Source: CAZMYM01 sp964620325
Lineage (GTDB): Bacteria; Bipolaricaulota; Bipolaricaulia; UBA7950; UBA9294
Assembly (NCBI GenBank): GCA_964620325.1
Contig: CAZUIM010000008.1
Span: 25,622 to 89,621 of the forward strand
Direction: 5' to 3'
Length of the DNA stretch: 64,000 nucleotides
In this document: positions 24,226 through 31,829 of the stretch, one piece after another
Layout: each line of letters begins with the position of its first letter
Position numbering within the stretch: position 1 is the stretch's first letter
Notes under the pieces: model-generated
Seen by the model: only the letters and a program-made list of their open reading frames with translations
The model's database searches: none
What the model was told of the DNA's origin: nothing
Translations under genes and position numbers: made by a program

Positions 24226-25326
24226 TCATCCGGCGTCGCAGCGTGCGACCGACCGATCCCGATCGAGAAGGCCGGCCACCCAATCCCGTTGCTTCCAGAG
24301 GGCACAGCGCCCGTCCGTCTCGTCGAGAACGACGCCGCTTCCCAAGATCCTCTGGAGGAGCGGAGAGGCGAGCGCCTCCTCGAAGGAGACGTCGTTCAGG
24401 TTCGTGTCGGAGTAGGGTGAGAACGGACACGGCTCGACGTCGCCGTACGCGTTGATGTGGAGGAACCCACGACCGGCGGCGAGGCAGCCGCCGAGGGCGA
24501 CCTCGTCGTGCGGAAAGGCGATGAACAGCGCCGGCAGGCTCTTGCGGTAGCGTGTCAGGCGCTCTTCGAGCACGCGGACCTGCTCTGGATCGAGCTGAAG
24601 GTCTTCCGTCCCCGGTTGTACCGGTACGTAGTTGATGTAGTAGAAGAGCCGGCAGCCCCGGTCGATCAAAGCGCGAAGATGGGCCTCCGAGGTCGCGAGG
24701 TCGAAGTTCTCGCGGGTCAACGTCGTCGAGGTGCCGAAGAATACGCGTCGATCCTTCAACTCCCTCATCGCCTCGACGACGCGGGCGTGAGCGCCGCCGC
24801 CGCGCCGCAGGTCCGTCTGGTCTTCGTTCCCCTCAATCGACAGTACGGCGATCACGTGACGCTGTCGTCGCAGGGCCGTGATCTTCTCGTCGTCGAGGAG
24901 CGATCCGTTTGTGAACAGGAGGAAGAGAATGCGGCGGTGCGACGCCGTCGTTTCGAGAAGGCCGGGACGAAGGAGCGGCTCGCCGCCGGCGAGGAGAATG
25001 ACCGACGAACCGAGGACTTCGGCCTCGCAGAGAAGCTGATCGACCCGGCGGTCATCCAACTCGGGGCGTTCCGATCGATGCAGCAGATTCGCGTAGCAGC
25101 CGACGCAGGAGAGATTGCACCTTGCCGTGATGCTGTAGATCAGAAACGGTGGAACGTGAACTCCGCGCCGCCCTTGAACGGCTCGTCGACGCGCGGCGAG
25201 TTGTTGTCGCCGCATCAGTGTGAGCGCCTGGGCGACCAAGCGCGGGTCGCTGCGGGTAATCCGCAGCCCGGTTCTGACGACGTCGAGGATGGACGCCTCG
25301 AAGGCGATCCCCGTTTCGCTTGCCAT
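24226..25326 (-). CDS. Radical SAM protein with SPASM-like C-terminus
   Basis: A 366-residue radical SAM enzyme. The cluster motif is CNLSCVGCY (about residues 73-81), followed by ILLAGGEPLLRPGLLE and VLSIEGNEDQTDLRRG. C-terminal cysteines (GGCLAAGRG, DVEPCPFSPYSD, GRCALW, ARCDAG) suggest an auxiliary cluster. Such proteins often modify peptides or assemble cofactors, but no precursor peptide is evident. ATG 25326 follows a GGAGGGAACGGGG stretch; the frame upstream to 25542 is low-complexity and lies before the promoter. Confidence 0.82.
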   Translation of the reverse strand: MASETGIAFEASILDVVRTGLRITRSDPRLVAQALTLMRRQQLAARRRAVQGRRGVHVPPFLIYSITARCNLSCVGCYANLLHRSERPELDDRRVDQLLCEAEVLGSSVILLAGGEPLLRPGLLETTASHRRILFLLFTNGSLLDDEKITALRRQRHVIAVLSIEGNEDQTDLRRGGGAHARVVEAMRELKDRRVFFGTSTTLTRENFDLATSEAHLRALIDRGCRLFYYINYVPVQPGTEDLQLDPEQVRVLEERLTRYRKSLPALFIAFPHDEVALGGCLAAGRGFLHINAYGDVEPCPFSPYSDTNLNDVSFEEALASPLLQRILGSGVVLDETDGRCALWKQRDWVAGLLDRDRSVARCDAG

Positions 25327-25713
25327 GATGTCCCCGTTCCCTCCTTGCGGGCTGATTCGGCGGATTGTAGAGAGGGACGGGTCGTCCCTCAACAACAACG
25401 AACACGTCGGACAGGAGGCGCGCGATCGGCAGGGGCGGGCGTGAAGCGAAGGTGACGGACACGTGGCCGGCGGACGTCCGTCACTGCCTGTGTGGGGAAT
25501 TGCGAGGGAGCCCGAAGAGATGCGGGTTCGGTGGATCACCATCGCGTGGGCCCCGTTTCTCCGGCCGGGTCGAGCCGGCTATGATGGAACGAACCGGGTG
25601 AGAGCGCTCGATTCCCGTGAGGGGGAATCCTCCCGTTTCACTTCGTCGATCGCCGTTGTTGTCGGATTCGGGCCGATAGCGGGGGAACAAGGGACTCCGG
25701 CAAGGGGGAGATT
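25327..25713. other. Divergent intergenic region with hairpin
   Basis: About 390 bases between the divergent radical SAM and deoxynucleoside kinase genes. Besides the minus promoter it holds a 9-bp stem (25452-25460 with 25476-25484, GTGACGGAC/GTCCGTCAC) and a plus-strand -10-like TATGAT at 25580-25585, about 130 bases before the kinase. No further gene is seen. Confidence 0.5.
25364..25392 (-). promoter_or_regulatory. Promoter of the radical SAM gene
   Basis: On the minus strand TTGAGG (25392-25387), 17 bases, TACAAT (25369-25364), giving a leader of about 30 bases. Confidence 0.6.
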
Positions 25714-26379
25714 GTGAGGGAGACGCGGACCATGATCCTATTCGAGGGGAACATCGCGGCGGGGAAGAGCACCGTGGGACGAAGGCTGGCCGAGTCCGGG
25801 CTCTTCGGTTTCATCGAAGAGCCGGTCGGTTCGTGGCAGCAGGATTTCGAGGAGAACTTGCTCCATCTCTTCTACAAAGACGCCAATCGGTGGGCTTTCA
25901 CCTTCCAGCTCGCGGCGTTCACCACGCGAGCGAAGACGTGGACCGAGGTTCTCGCGATGACCGAACACAGCAGTGTCGTCCTCGAGCGGTCGATCTACTG
26001 CGATCGGTACGTGTTCGCGAAGAACTGCTATCAGTCGGGGCTGATGACGAAGACCGAGTGGCAGCTGTACTGCAAGTTGTGGGACTGGCTCCAACGCAAC
26101 TGGTGTGCGCAGCCGGAACGGATCGTCTACATGCGAACGCCGGCCGAGATCTGTCACGAGCGAATCGTGGAACGTGGGCGGTCCGAGGAGACGGCGATAC
26201 CGCTCGAGTACCTTCGTGATCTCGAGGTCCTGCACGACGAGTGGCTGATCGACAACCCCAAGGCGGTCATCATCGATGGGTGCCGCCAGTGGGAGGCGGA
26301 GGAGATCCACGATCTTCTCCAGGAGTCAGGCGTGAGGATTTCCCGTCGCGAGGAGCCGGTCGAGGCGAGACGCGCATAG
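25714..26379 (+). CDS. Deoxynucleoside kinase (dAdo/dGuo kinase type)
   Basis: A 221-residue P-loop kinase with EGNIAAGKSTVG near its start, EEPVGSWQ as base-binding segment, LERSIYCDRYVFAKN carrying the ERS/DR pair, and RTPAEICHERIVERGRSEE as the LID region. It phosphorylates deoxynucleosides in the salvage pathway. GTG 25714 follows AGGGGGAG closely; ATG 25732 gives the family-typical MILFEGN start and is equally plausible. The next gene is a nucleoside kinase with an ATP cone, suggesting a salvage locus. Confidence 0.85.
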   Translation: MRETRTMILFEGNIAAGKSTVGRRLAESGLFGFIEEPVGSWQQDFEENLLHLFYKDANRWAFTFQLAAFTTRAKTWTEVLAMTEHSSVVLERSIYCDRYVFAKNCYQSGLMTKTEWQLYCKLWDWLQRNWCAQPERIVYMRTPAEICHERIVERGRSEETAIPLEYLRDLEVLHDEWLIDNPKAVIIDGCRQWEAEEIHDLLQESGVRISRREEPVEARRA

Positions 26380-26388
26380 GGGATTCAC

Positions 26389-26421
26389 ACGGGGAGGCGG
26401 GCTGTCTCGAGTTCTCCCCGT
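26389..26421 (+). terminator. Hairpin after the deoxynucleoside kinase gene
   Basis: ACGGGGAG (26389-26396) pairs with CTCCCCGT (26414-26421) across 17 bases, starting ten bases after the stop. There is no T tract. Confidence 0.3.
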
Positions 26422-26499
26422 CGGGAAGCGCTCGCCCGTGGCTCGGCGGATGGTCGTCTCTGCGAGACCGGACGGTTTCGTGGGAAAAGCCGGTTCGGC

Positions 26500-26505
26500 T
26501 ATACT
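26500..26505 (+). promoter_or_regulatory. -10 box of the ATP-cone kinase gene
   Basis: TATACT ends ten bases before ATG 26515, so the mRNA would have two or three leader bases at most. The -35 (TTTCGT, 26476-26481) is weak. Confidence 0.5.
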
Positions 26506-26514
26506 CGGCGGACG

Positions 26515-28002
26515 ATGGCCGTTGTCAACAAGATCGTCAAGATTCGCAAGCGGAATCACGCACTGGTCGCCTTCGATCAAGGGCGAATTGTGCGCGCGAT
26601 CAGTCGTGCCGCAAAGGCTGTCGGCGGCTTCGGGCAGGATTACCTTTCCGGGATCAACGATCGCGTCTTCGCCGCCGGCAGGAACGAGAGGGGGATCGCC
26701 GAGTTCCTCTCCGACCTGGTCGTCGTCTGCTTGAATGCCGACGAACGTCACCACGTTTCGAATTTTCCCCCGACTGTGGAAGAGATCCAGGACATCGTTC
26801 TGCACGTGCTCAAGAGCAGCGGGTTCACGACGGTCGCAGACGCGTACACCTGCTTTCGGTGGGGGCACCATTGGGTTCGACTGGGAGCGATCGACGAGGA
26901 CCAGTTCGTCGGCGACGGATACCCGGCGAGCCAAATGGATCCGTTGATCGAGTGGAACCAAGAGCGGGACTGCGACACCGTCGAGGGGCTGAACGAGATC
27001 GTCCGTTCGGGCCGTCTGAAAGGACTGATCGACGCGTCACTCGACCGGTATGAGCGGACGCTGGACGAAGCCGCGAAGGCGATCCTCGACAGAGCCGAGG
27101 GTGGCGACGAGATCCGGATGATCTGGGTTTCCGGTCCGTCCTCTTCGGGAAAGACAACGACGACGGTCAAGCTGACCGAGCGGCTGGAGAAGGCGGGATT
27201 GCGGTTTCTGATGCTCAATCTCGACGATTATTTCTGGTCGTTGATCGAGCATCCGACCGACTGGATCGACGACCGCAATTACGAAACGCCGGAGGCGCTG
27301 GATATCCAACTGCTGAACGAGCATCTGAGAGCGCTTCTCGACGGCGAGGTGATCCAGAAGCCGGTCTACAGCTTCAAGGAGGGGCACAGGACGGGGACGA
27401 AGCCGGTCCAGCGTGAGAAGGATCAGATCCTTCTCCTCGACTGCCTGCACGGGTATTACCCACCGATCACGGCCGGGATCGATCCTACGGTCTGTTTCCG
27501 CGTGTACATCGAGGCGATGAACCCGCTGTATGAGCCGAATCCGATGCTTCCGCTCGACGACGCCGATCGATCCGATCGTCGTCTGACCCGATTCGAGGAT
27601 GTCCGGCTTCTCCGGCGGATGCTTCGCGATGCGGTTCATCGAAACCATCATCCGCTCGCGACCCTGTTGCACTGGCATTACGTCCGGGCCGGCGAGCTCT
27701 TTTCGATCATCCCGCTCAAGGGTCTCGCTGACGTCACCGTGAACGGAGGGATGCCGTTCGATCTTCCGATCATGAAACCCTTCTTCGCCGGGGAAGAACG
27801 GCTCTGGCCCTCGGAAGACGATCTGGCGAACTACCCATCGTTCCTCGATGCGCACATTCGGCACCGCCGCGTTTCTCGCCTTCTCGAATCGATCGAGGGG
27901 ATCACCGTCGCCGAGGCGAGCGACACAAGGCTGATTCCGGGAGACTCTGTCGTTCGGGAGTTCATCGGCGGCAGCACGATCCAGATTCCGCACAACGAGT
28001 AG
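26515..28002 (+). CDS. ATP-cone domain fused to uridine-kinase/phosphoribulokinase-like P-loop kinase
   Basis: A 495-residue protein. Residues about 5-100 form an ATP cone (VKIRKRNHALVAFDQGRIVRAISRAAKAVG), the allosteric ATP/dATP sensor known from ribonucleotide reductases and NrdR. A linker leads to a kinase domain with Walker A GPSSSGKTT (207-215), LNLDDYFW and a long uridine-kinase/PRK-like C-terminus. The kinase probably phosphorylates a nucleoside or sugar under nucleotide control. It follows the deoxynucleoside kinase on the same strand but has its own -10 box. No Shine-Dalgarno is seen, as expected for a leaderless message. Confidence 0.82.
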   Translation: MAVVNKIVKIRKRNHALVAFDQGRIVRAISRAAKAVGGFGQDYLSGINDRVFAAGRNERGIAEFLSDLVVVCLNADERHHVSNFPPTVEEIQDIVLHVLKSSGFTTVADAYTCFRWGHHWVRLGAIDEDQFVGDGYPASQMDPLIEWNQERDCDTVEGLNEIVRSGRLKGLIDASLDRYERTLDEAAKAILDRAEGGDEIRMIWVSGPSSSGKTTTTVKLTERLEKAGLRFLMLNLDDYFWSLIEHPTDWIDDRNYETPEALDIQLLNEHLRALLDGEVIQKPVYSFKEGHRTGTKPVQREKDQILLLDCLHGYYPPITAGIDPTVCFRVYIEAMNPLYEPNPMLPLDDADRSDRRLTRFEDVRLLRRMLRDAVHRNHHPLATLLHWHYVRAGELFSIIPLKGLADVTVNGGMPFDLPIMKPFFAGEERLWPSEDDLANYPSFLDAHIRHRRVSRLLESIEGITVAEASDTRLIPGDSVVREFIGGSTIQIPHNE

Positions 28003-28013
28003 CCGATCGGCCG

Positions 28014-28042
28014 TTGAACCGGGCGTCCGACCTCCTTACCCT
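28014..28042 (+). promoter_or_regulatory. Candidate promoter of the TGS GTPase gene
   Basis: TTGAAC (28014-28019), 17 bases, TACCCT (28037-28042), giving a leader of about 27 bases with GAGGAGTGAG before ATG 28076. Confidence 0.5.
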
Positions 28043-28075
28043 ACGTGGAGTTCCGAGTCGAGGAGTGAGACGACG

Positions 28076-29050
28076 ATGCCGGCCAATCTGACGCCCGAGT
28101 TCAAGAAGGCGCGGGAGCGGTTCCGAGGAGCGGGATCGCCCGAGGAGAAGCTCGCCGCGCTCGAGGAGATGCTCGCGACGATTCCCAAGCACAAGGGGAC
28201 CGACAAGATGCAAGCCGACCTCAAGCGGCGGATCGCGAAGCTACGAGACGCGGGCGGCGGGAAGAAGACGAGTCGGCCCGGACTCGACCACATCTCCAAG
28301 GAAGGCGCGGGGCAGGTTGTCCTGGTGGGGCCGCCGAACAGCGGGAAGTCATCTCTTTTGGCACGATTGACGAACGCGAAGCCCGAGGTCGCGGCCTATC
28401 CCTTCTCGACCCTCATTCCTGTTCCGGGCATGATGGCGTTCGAGGACGTCGCCGTTCAGCTGATCGATCTTCCGCCACTGACGGCGGAGTACACGGAAGG
28501 GTGGGTCTACGGCTTGATTCGTGCGGCCGATCTCGCCGTCCTCGTCCACGACGCAAGCGAGGGGATCGGGGTGCTCGATGCGGTCGGCGAGATCCTTGAC
28601 CTGCTCGAGGATCGCCACGTTCGCCTCATTTCGACAGCGGGTGAGGAGATCGATGACGAGCGGATTCGTGAGATCCCGTGCCGTGTCGTCCTGACGAAGG
28701 TCGACGCGGCCGACGTCGAATCCACCGTCCTCGAAGAGCTTCCGTTCGAGACGATCGGAACGTCTGCCGAGACCGGCGAAGGGCTCGACCGGTTCCGCCG
28801 TCTGGTCTTTGACGCCCTTCGAATCGTCCGCATCTACACGAAGCTTCCGGGCCAGAAGCCGGACATGGATGAACCGTACACGCTGCCGATGGGGAGCACG
28901 GTCCTCGACGCCGTTCGGTCGGTTCACCGGGACTTCGTCGACCAGCTGAAGTTCGTGCGGATCTGGGGATCGGGTCGATTTGATGGTCAGAAGGTGCCGT
29001 CCGAGCATATCGTCGAGGACGGGGACATCATCGAGATCCACGTCGGCTGA
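28076..29050 (+). CDS. DRG/OBG-type GTPase with C-terminal TGS domain
   Basis: A 324-residue GTPase. The N-terminal helical region (LEEMLATIPKHKGTDKMQADLKRR) resembles that of DRG-type GTPases. The P-loop is GPPNSGKSSLL, then YPFSTLIPVPGMM as switch I, DLPPLTAEYTEGW as the G3 region (DLPP for the usual DxPG), and LTKVD as G4. The last 75 residues (TLPMGSTVLDAVRSVHRDF ... IVEDGDIIEIHVG) are a TGS domain. Such proteins contact ribosomes or RNA. No Obg glycine-rich domain is present. Confidence 0.87.
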   Translation: MPANLTPEFKKARERFRGAGSPEEKLAALEEMLATIPKHKGTDKMQADLKRRIAKLRDAGGGKKTSRPGLDHISKEGAGQVVLVGPPNSGKSSLLARLTNAKPEVAAYPFSTLIPVPGMMAFEDVAVQLIDLPPLTAEYTEGWVYGLIRAADLAVLVHDASEGIGVLDAVGEILDLLEDRHVRLISTAGEEIDDERIREIPCRVVLTKVDAADVESTVLEELPFETIGTSAETGEGLDRFRRLVFDALRIVRIYTKLPGQKPDMDEPYTLPMGSTVLDAVRSVHRDFVDQLKFVRIWGSGRFDGQKVPSEHIVEDGDIIEIHVG

Positions 29051-29065
29051 GCGCCCGAGCCTCGC

Positions 29066-29932
29066 TCACGCCTGTTCCGCCTCGATCGTCATCAGGGCCC
29101 CGCGGATGCACATCTCGATCGACGACCGGTCGGCCGGCGTGAGGGTAACGTACTTCGGAGCAGCGAGGATGTCGCGGACGACGTCTTCAGGTTCTCGGGT
29201 CTCGCGCAGTCTCCGGATCCTGTCGAACCAGATCGGAAGAGCCTGGGCGTAGCGATCGATCAAGGCCTCAGGCGGCTCGGACGCGATCCCGAAGTGCGTG
29301 AACGCGAGGGCGTTCGGACGCATCCGACGGAGGCGATCGAGCGTGGCGAGAGACGCGTCCAGGTCGAACCGAGGAGGGACCGTCAGCGGGACGTCGACCA
29401 GGATGGCGTGGTTCCCGACTGCATCGCCGGTGAACAATGTCCCGGTTTCGTTGTCGAGGAAGCAGAGATGGTGCGGGGCGTGGCCCGGAGTGTGGATCGC
29501 TTCCACGATGCGGCCGTCGCCGAGGTCGAATCGTTCGCCGTCGTCGGCCCCGTACAACTGGGCGGAAGGGACGGGGGTCGGCGTGCCGTAGAGAGGGAAG
29601 AGGGTCGGACTTGCGGCGCGAACGCCTTCGATCAGTCGGCTCGGATCGGCGAGATGCGGAATCGCGCGTGGGTGAGCGACAACGATCGTCTCCGGAGAGC
29701 CGATGGCGAGCTCGCCGGCGGAGCCGGCGTGATCGAGGTGAACGTGTGTGACGAACAGGTGGGACGGCCGTCGGCCGTCGAGTGCCACGCGAAGCCGCGC
29801 CGCCGCTCGCGGCGTCCCGGTTTCGACGAGTGCGATCTGCCGTCCGACCAAGAGGTAGGCGGCGCCGCGCCTCGCCGTCCCGTATTGATCGGTGTCGATG
29901 CAGCGAACGGGGGAGGAATCTCGATCGGCCAT
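29066..29932 (-). CDS. Metallo-beta-lactamase-fold hydrolase
   Basis: A 288-residue MBL-fold protein with HVHLDHAG, HTPGHAPHH and GDAVGNHAI as metal-binding motifs, all ligands intact. A helical C-terminal part (WFDRIRRLRETREPEDVV) follows. The family includes lactonases, glyoxalase II and related hydrolases; the substrate is not evident. ATG 29932 lies just after the transporter stop; a longer frame runs into that gene and is unlikely. Confidence 0.82.
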   Translation of the reverse strand: MADRDSSPVRCIDTDQYGTARRGAAYLLVGRQIALVETGTPRAAARLRVALDGRRPSHLFVTHVHLDHAGSAGELAIGSPETIVVAHPRAIPHLADPSRLIEGVRAASPTLFPLYGTPTPVPSAQLYGADDGERFDLGDGRIVEAIHTPGHAPHHLCFLDNETGTLFTGDAVGNHAILVDVPLTVPPRFDLDASLATLDRLRRMRPNALAFTHFGIASEPPEALIDRYAQALPIWFDRIRRLRETREPEDVVRDILAAPKYVTLTPADRSSIEMCIRGALMTIEAEQA

Positions 29933-29939
29933 CGGGGAA

Positions 29940-31244
29940 TCAGAAGAGGCCGAGGCGGACAGCGAGAACAAGGGCGAGCGTCGCGAGGAGACAGCCGGCC
30001 AGACCGACCGGAGTGCCTGACCGGAGCCAGCGTCGGAACGTGAGGCGTTCTCCGATCGAGTCCGACATCGAGAGGACGACGACGTTCGCCGCCGAGCCGA
30101 ACGGCGTCAGATTGGCGCCGAAACCGACGCCGACGGCGAGGGCCCACCAGAGCGGAGCGACCGGAACGCCGTGGACGGCGAGTCCCTTGAGAATCGGAAG
30201 GAACGCGATGGTGAACGGGACGTTGCTGACCACGCCGGAGGCGATTGCCCCGACCCAGAGCACGACGATGATGGCGAAGTAGATCCCCTGTTCGGCGAGG
30301 AACGCGATCCCCTTCCCGAGTGTTCCGATGACGCCCGACGCCTCGAGGCCGCCGACGATCACGAACAGCGAGATGAAGAACAGGAGAACGTCCCAGTGGA
30401 CTTCCTTCAGGACCTTCTCGAAGTCCGGGCGGACCCAGAGAAGGCCGAAGCACGCCCCGATCAGCGCGACGAGCCCCGGATGCAGCCCGATGAACTCGTG
30501 AATGAAGAACAGCACGATCGTAACACCGAGGGCGGCGAGCATCCGGCGCATCGTCGGGCGGTCGACGATCGCCCGACGCTCGTCCATCGCGAGCAGGCGA
30601 TCGACGTTCGCCGGGCGGCGCCGCAGCGCCTTCCGGAAGATGAACAAGAGAATGGCCTGGCTGACGATCCAGACGATGAGAACGATCGGCGCCAAGTGAA
30701 CGATGAAGTCGAGGAAGCCGAAGCCGGCGGCGGAGCCGATCAGAATGTTCGGCGGGTCCCCGATCAGGGTGGCGACACCGCCGACGTTGGAGAGGAGGAC
30801 CTCGGCCATGACGAACGGGGTCGCCGGGATGCCGAGGACGTCCGCGAGCGAGATCGTCACCGGGACGACGATGATGATCGTCGTGACGTTGTCGAGAACC
30901 ATCGAAACCACCGATGTGACGAGGCCGAGGGTAATGAGGAGAAGCCACGGTCTTCCCCTTCCGAGCTTCGCGGCCCGAATGGCCAAGTACTGGAAGAAAC
31001 CGGTCTCTTTGAGGAGGCCGACGATCATCATCATCCCAAAGAGTAGTAGGATTGTGTCGAAGTCGACAGACGCCACGGCGGCGTGTGCATCGAAGAACGA
31101 CAGCCAAGATCCGAGGACGATCATCGCCGCGGCCCCCGCGATGGCAATGATGGTTCGGTGGACCTTCTCAAGGAAGATCGCAAGGTACGTGATGACGAAG
31201 ATCAGCAGGGAAACGACAAACGGCCAGAGAGAGGCGTCGCTCAT
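29940..31244 (-). CDS. NhaD/ArsB (ion transporter) superfamily permease
   Basis: A 434-residue inner-membrane protein with about eleven hydrophobic helices. MIVGLLKETGFFQYLAIRAAK, SVVSMVLDNVTTIIIVVPV and SNVGGVATLIGDPPNILIGS are the characteristic hairpin motifs, repeated near the C-terminus as ANLTPFGSAANVVV. Members export arsenite, exchange sodium for protons or carry organic anions. No ars gene is adjacent, so the substrate is open. It lies seven bases upstream of the MBL-fold gene in one operon. Confidence 0.87.
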   Translation of the reverse strand: MSDASLWPFVVSLLIFVITYLAIFLEKVHRTIIAIAGAAAMIVLGSWLSFFDAHAAVASVDFDTILLLFGMMMIVGLLKETGFFQYLAIRAAKLGRGRPWLLLITLGLVTSVVSMVLDNVTTIIIVVPVTISLADVLGIPATPFVMAEVLLSNVGGVATLIGDPPNILIGSAAGFGFLDFIVHLAPIVLIVWIVSQAILLFIFRKALRRRPANVDRLLAMDERRAIVDRPTMRRMLAALGVTIVLFFIHEFIGLHPGLVALIGACFGLLWVRPDFEKVLKEVHWDVLLFFISLFVIVGGLEASGVIGTLGKGIAFLAEQGIYFAIIVVLWVGAIASGVVSNVPFTIAFLPILKGLAVHGVPVAPLWWALAVGVGFGANLTPFGSAANVVVLSMSDSIGERLTFRRWLRSGTPVGLAGCLLATLALVLAVRLGLF

Positions 31245-31523
31245 TCAAGAATCATCTCGCCGGTTCGGGGTTTTCGATCCTATCGCGAGACGGCCGTCTG
31301 CGCAATCCCGTCCCGGCTGCACAGCAGACAACGCCGACACAGCTGCGCCCGAAGAGTGCTCTCGTCGGTTGCCGCCGACGGTCGTCCGCCTCGCCGAGCC
31401 TACCGAGTGCCGTAGGAGGAGCAGCTATCCATGAGAGAATCCCTAGCCTCCATGACAAGGAACGTTCGCGCTCGGCGCTGCGAAGGGTTGTTGCACTATA
31501 CATTCCATTACAGGAGGTATCAC

Positions 31524-31607
31524 ATGCTAGTCGGAACTGCGCTCGCGGCGATTCAGCAACATCGAGAGTCGCGGTTGATCGGATCGAGTGAATCCGGAGA
31601 ATCTTGA
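31524..31607 (+). CDS. Possible 27-residue peptide with strong ribosome-binding site
   Basis: ATG 31524 is preceded by CAGGAGGTATCAC, the best Shine-Dalgarno match in the region, and the frame ends at TGA 31605. The product begins MLVGTALAAIQQHRES and has no recognised domain. It may be a leader peptide or the start of a gene that has been disrupted. Confidence 0.3.
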   Translation: MLVGTALAAIQQHRESRLIGSSESGES

Positions 31608-31690
31608 CGTCAGCGACGACGCGCTCGACCTGTTCCATCCGTCGATCGAGGAGCGGTTCCGGGGAAGCTTCGCGAAGCCGATGGGCTGTT
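31588..31690 (+). pseudogene. Possible N-terminal remnant of an Lhr-like helicase
   Basis: In the frame from GTG 31588 the text VSDDALDLFHPSIEERFRGSFAKP resembles the opening of Lhr-type DEAD/DEAH helicases, where it is normally followed by a TPVQ motif. Here the similarity stops abruptly after FAKP and no P-loop follows in any frame. It is too short for certainty. Confidence 0.25.
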
Positions 31691-31829
31691 GCGTCACGAG
31701 GAATTCCGCGAATCGCGTCCGTCCGTGGCGCAGCCATTGTGGAAGCGTCGGTGGGAGACGAGCTCGAGGGACTCGGGCTCATGAGAGAGGATCAAGCAAT
31801 GATCTTGCACAGGACTCACGGGGTGAGGA

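Larger units (their letters stand above)
31245..31829. other. Intergenic region with short frames and gene remnant
   Basis: About 585 bases between the divergent transporter and pus10 genes. It contains a -10-like TATACA (31497-31502), a consensus AGGAGG ahead of a 27-codon frame, and a stretch reading like the start of a helicase. No full-length gene is supported. Confidence 0.5.

Noticed and set aside
23294..24430. 378-codon minus-strand frame spanning tRNA-Ser and SRP RNA
   Set aside because: It covers two RNA genes and is Arg-rich throughout; only a short piece (near 24211) matches the decayed DUF4392 gene.
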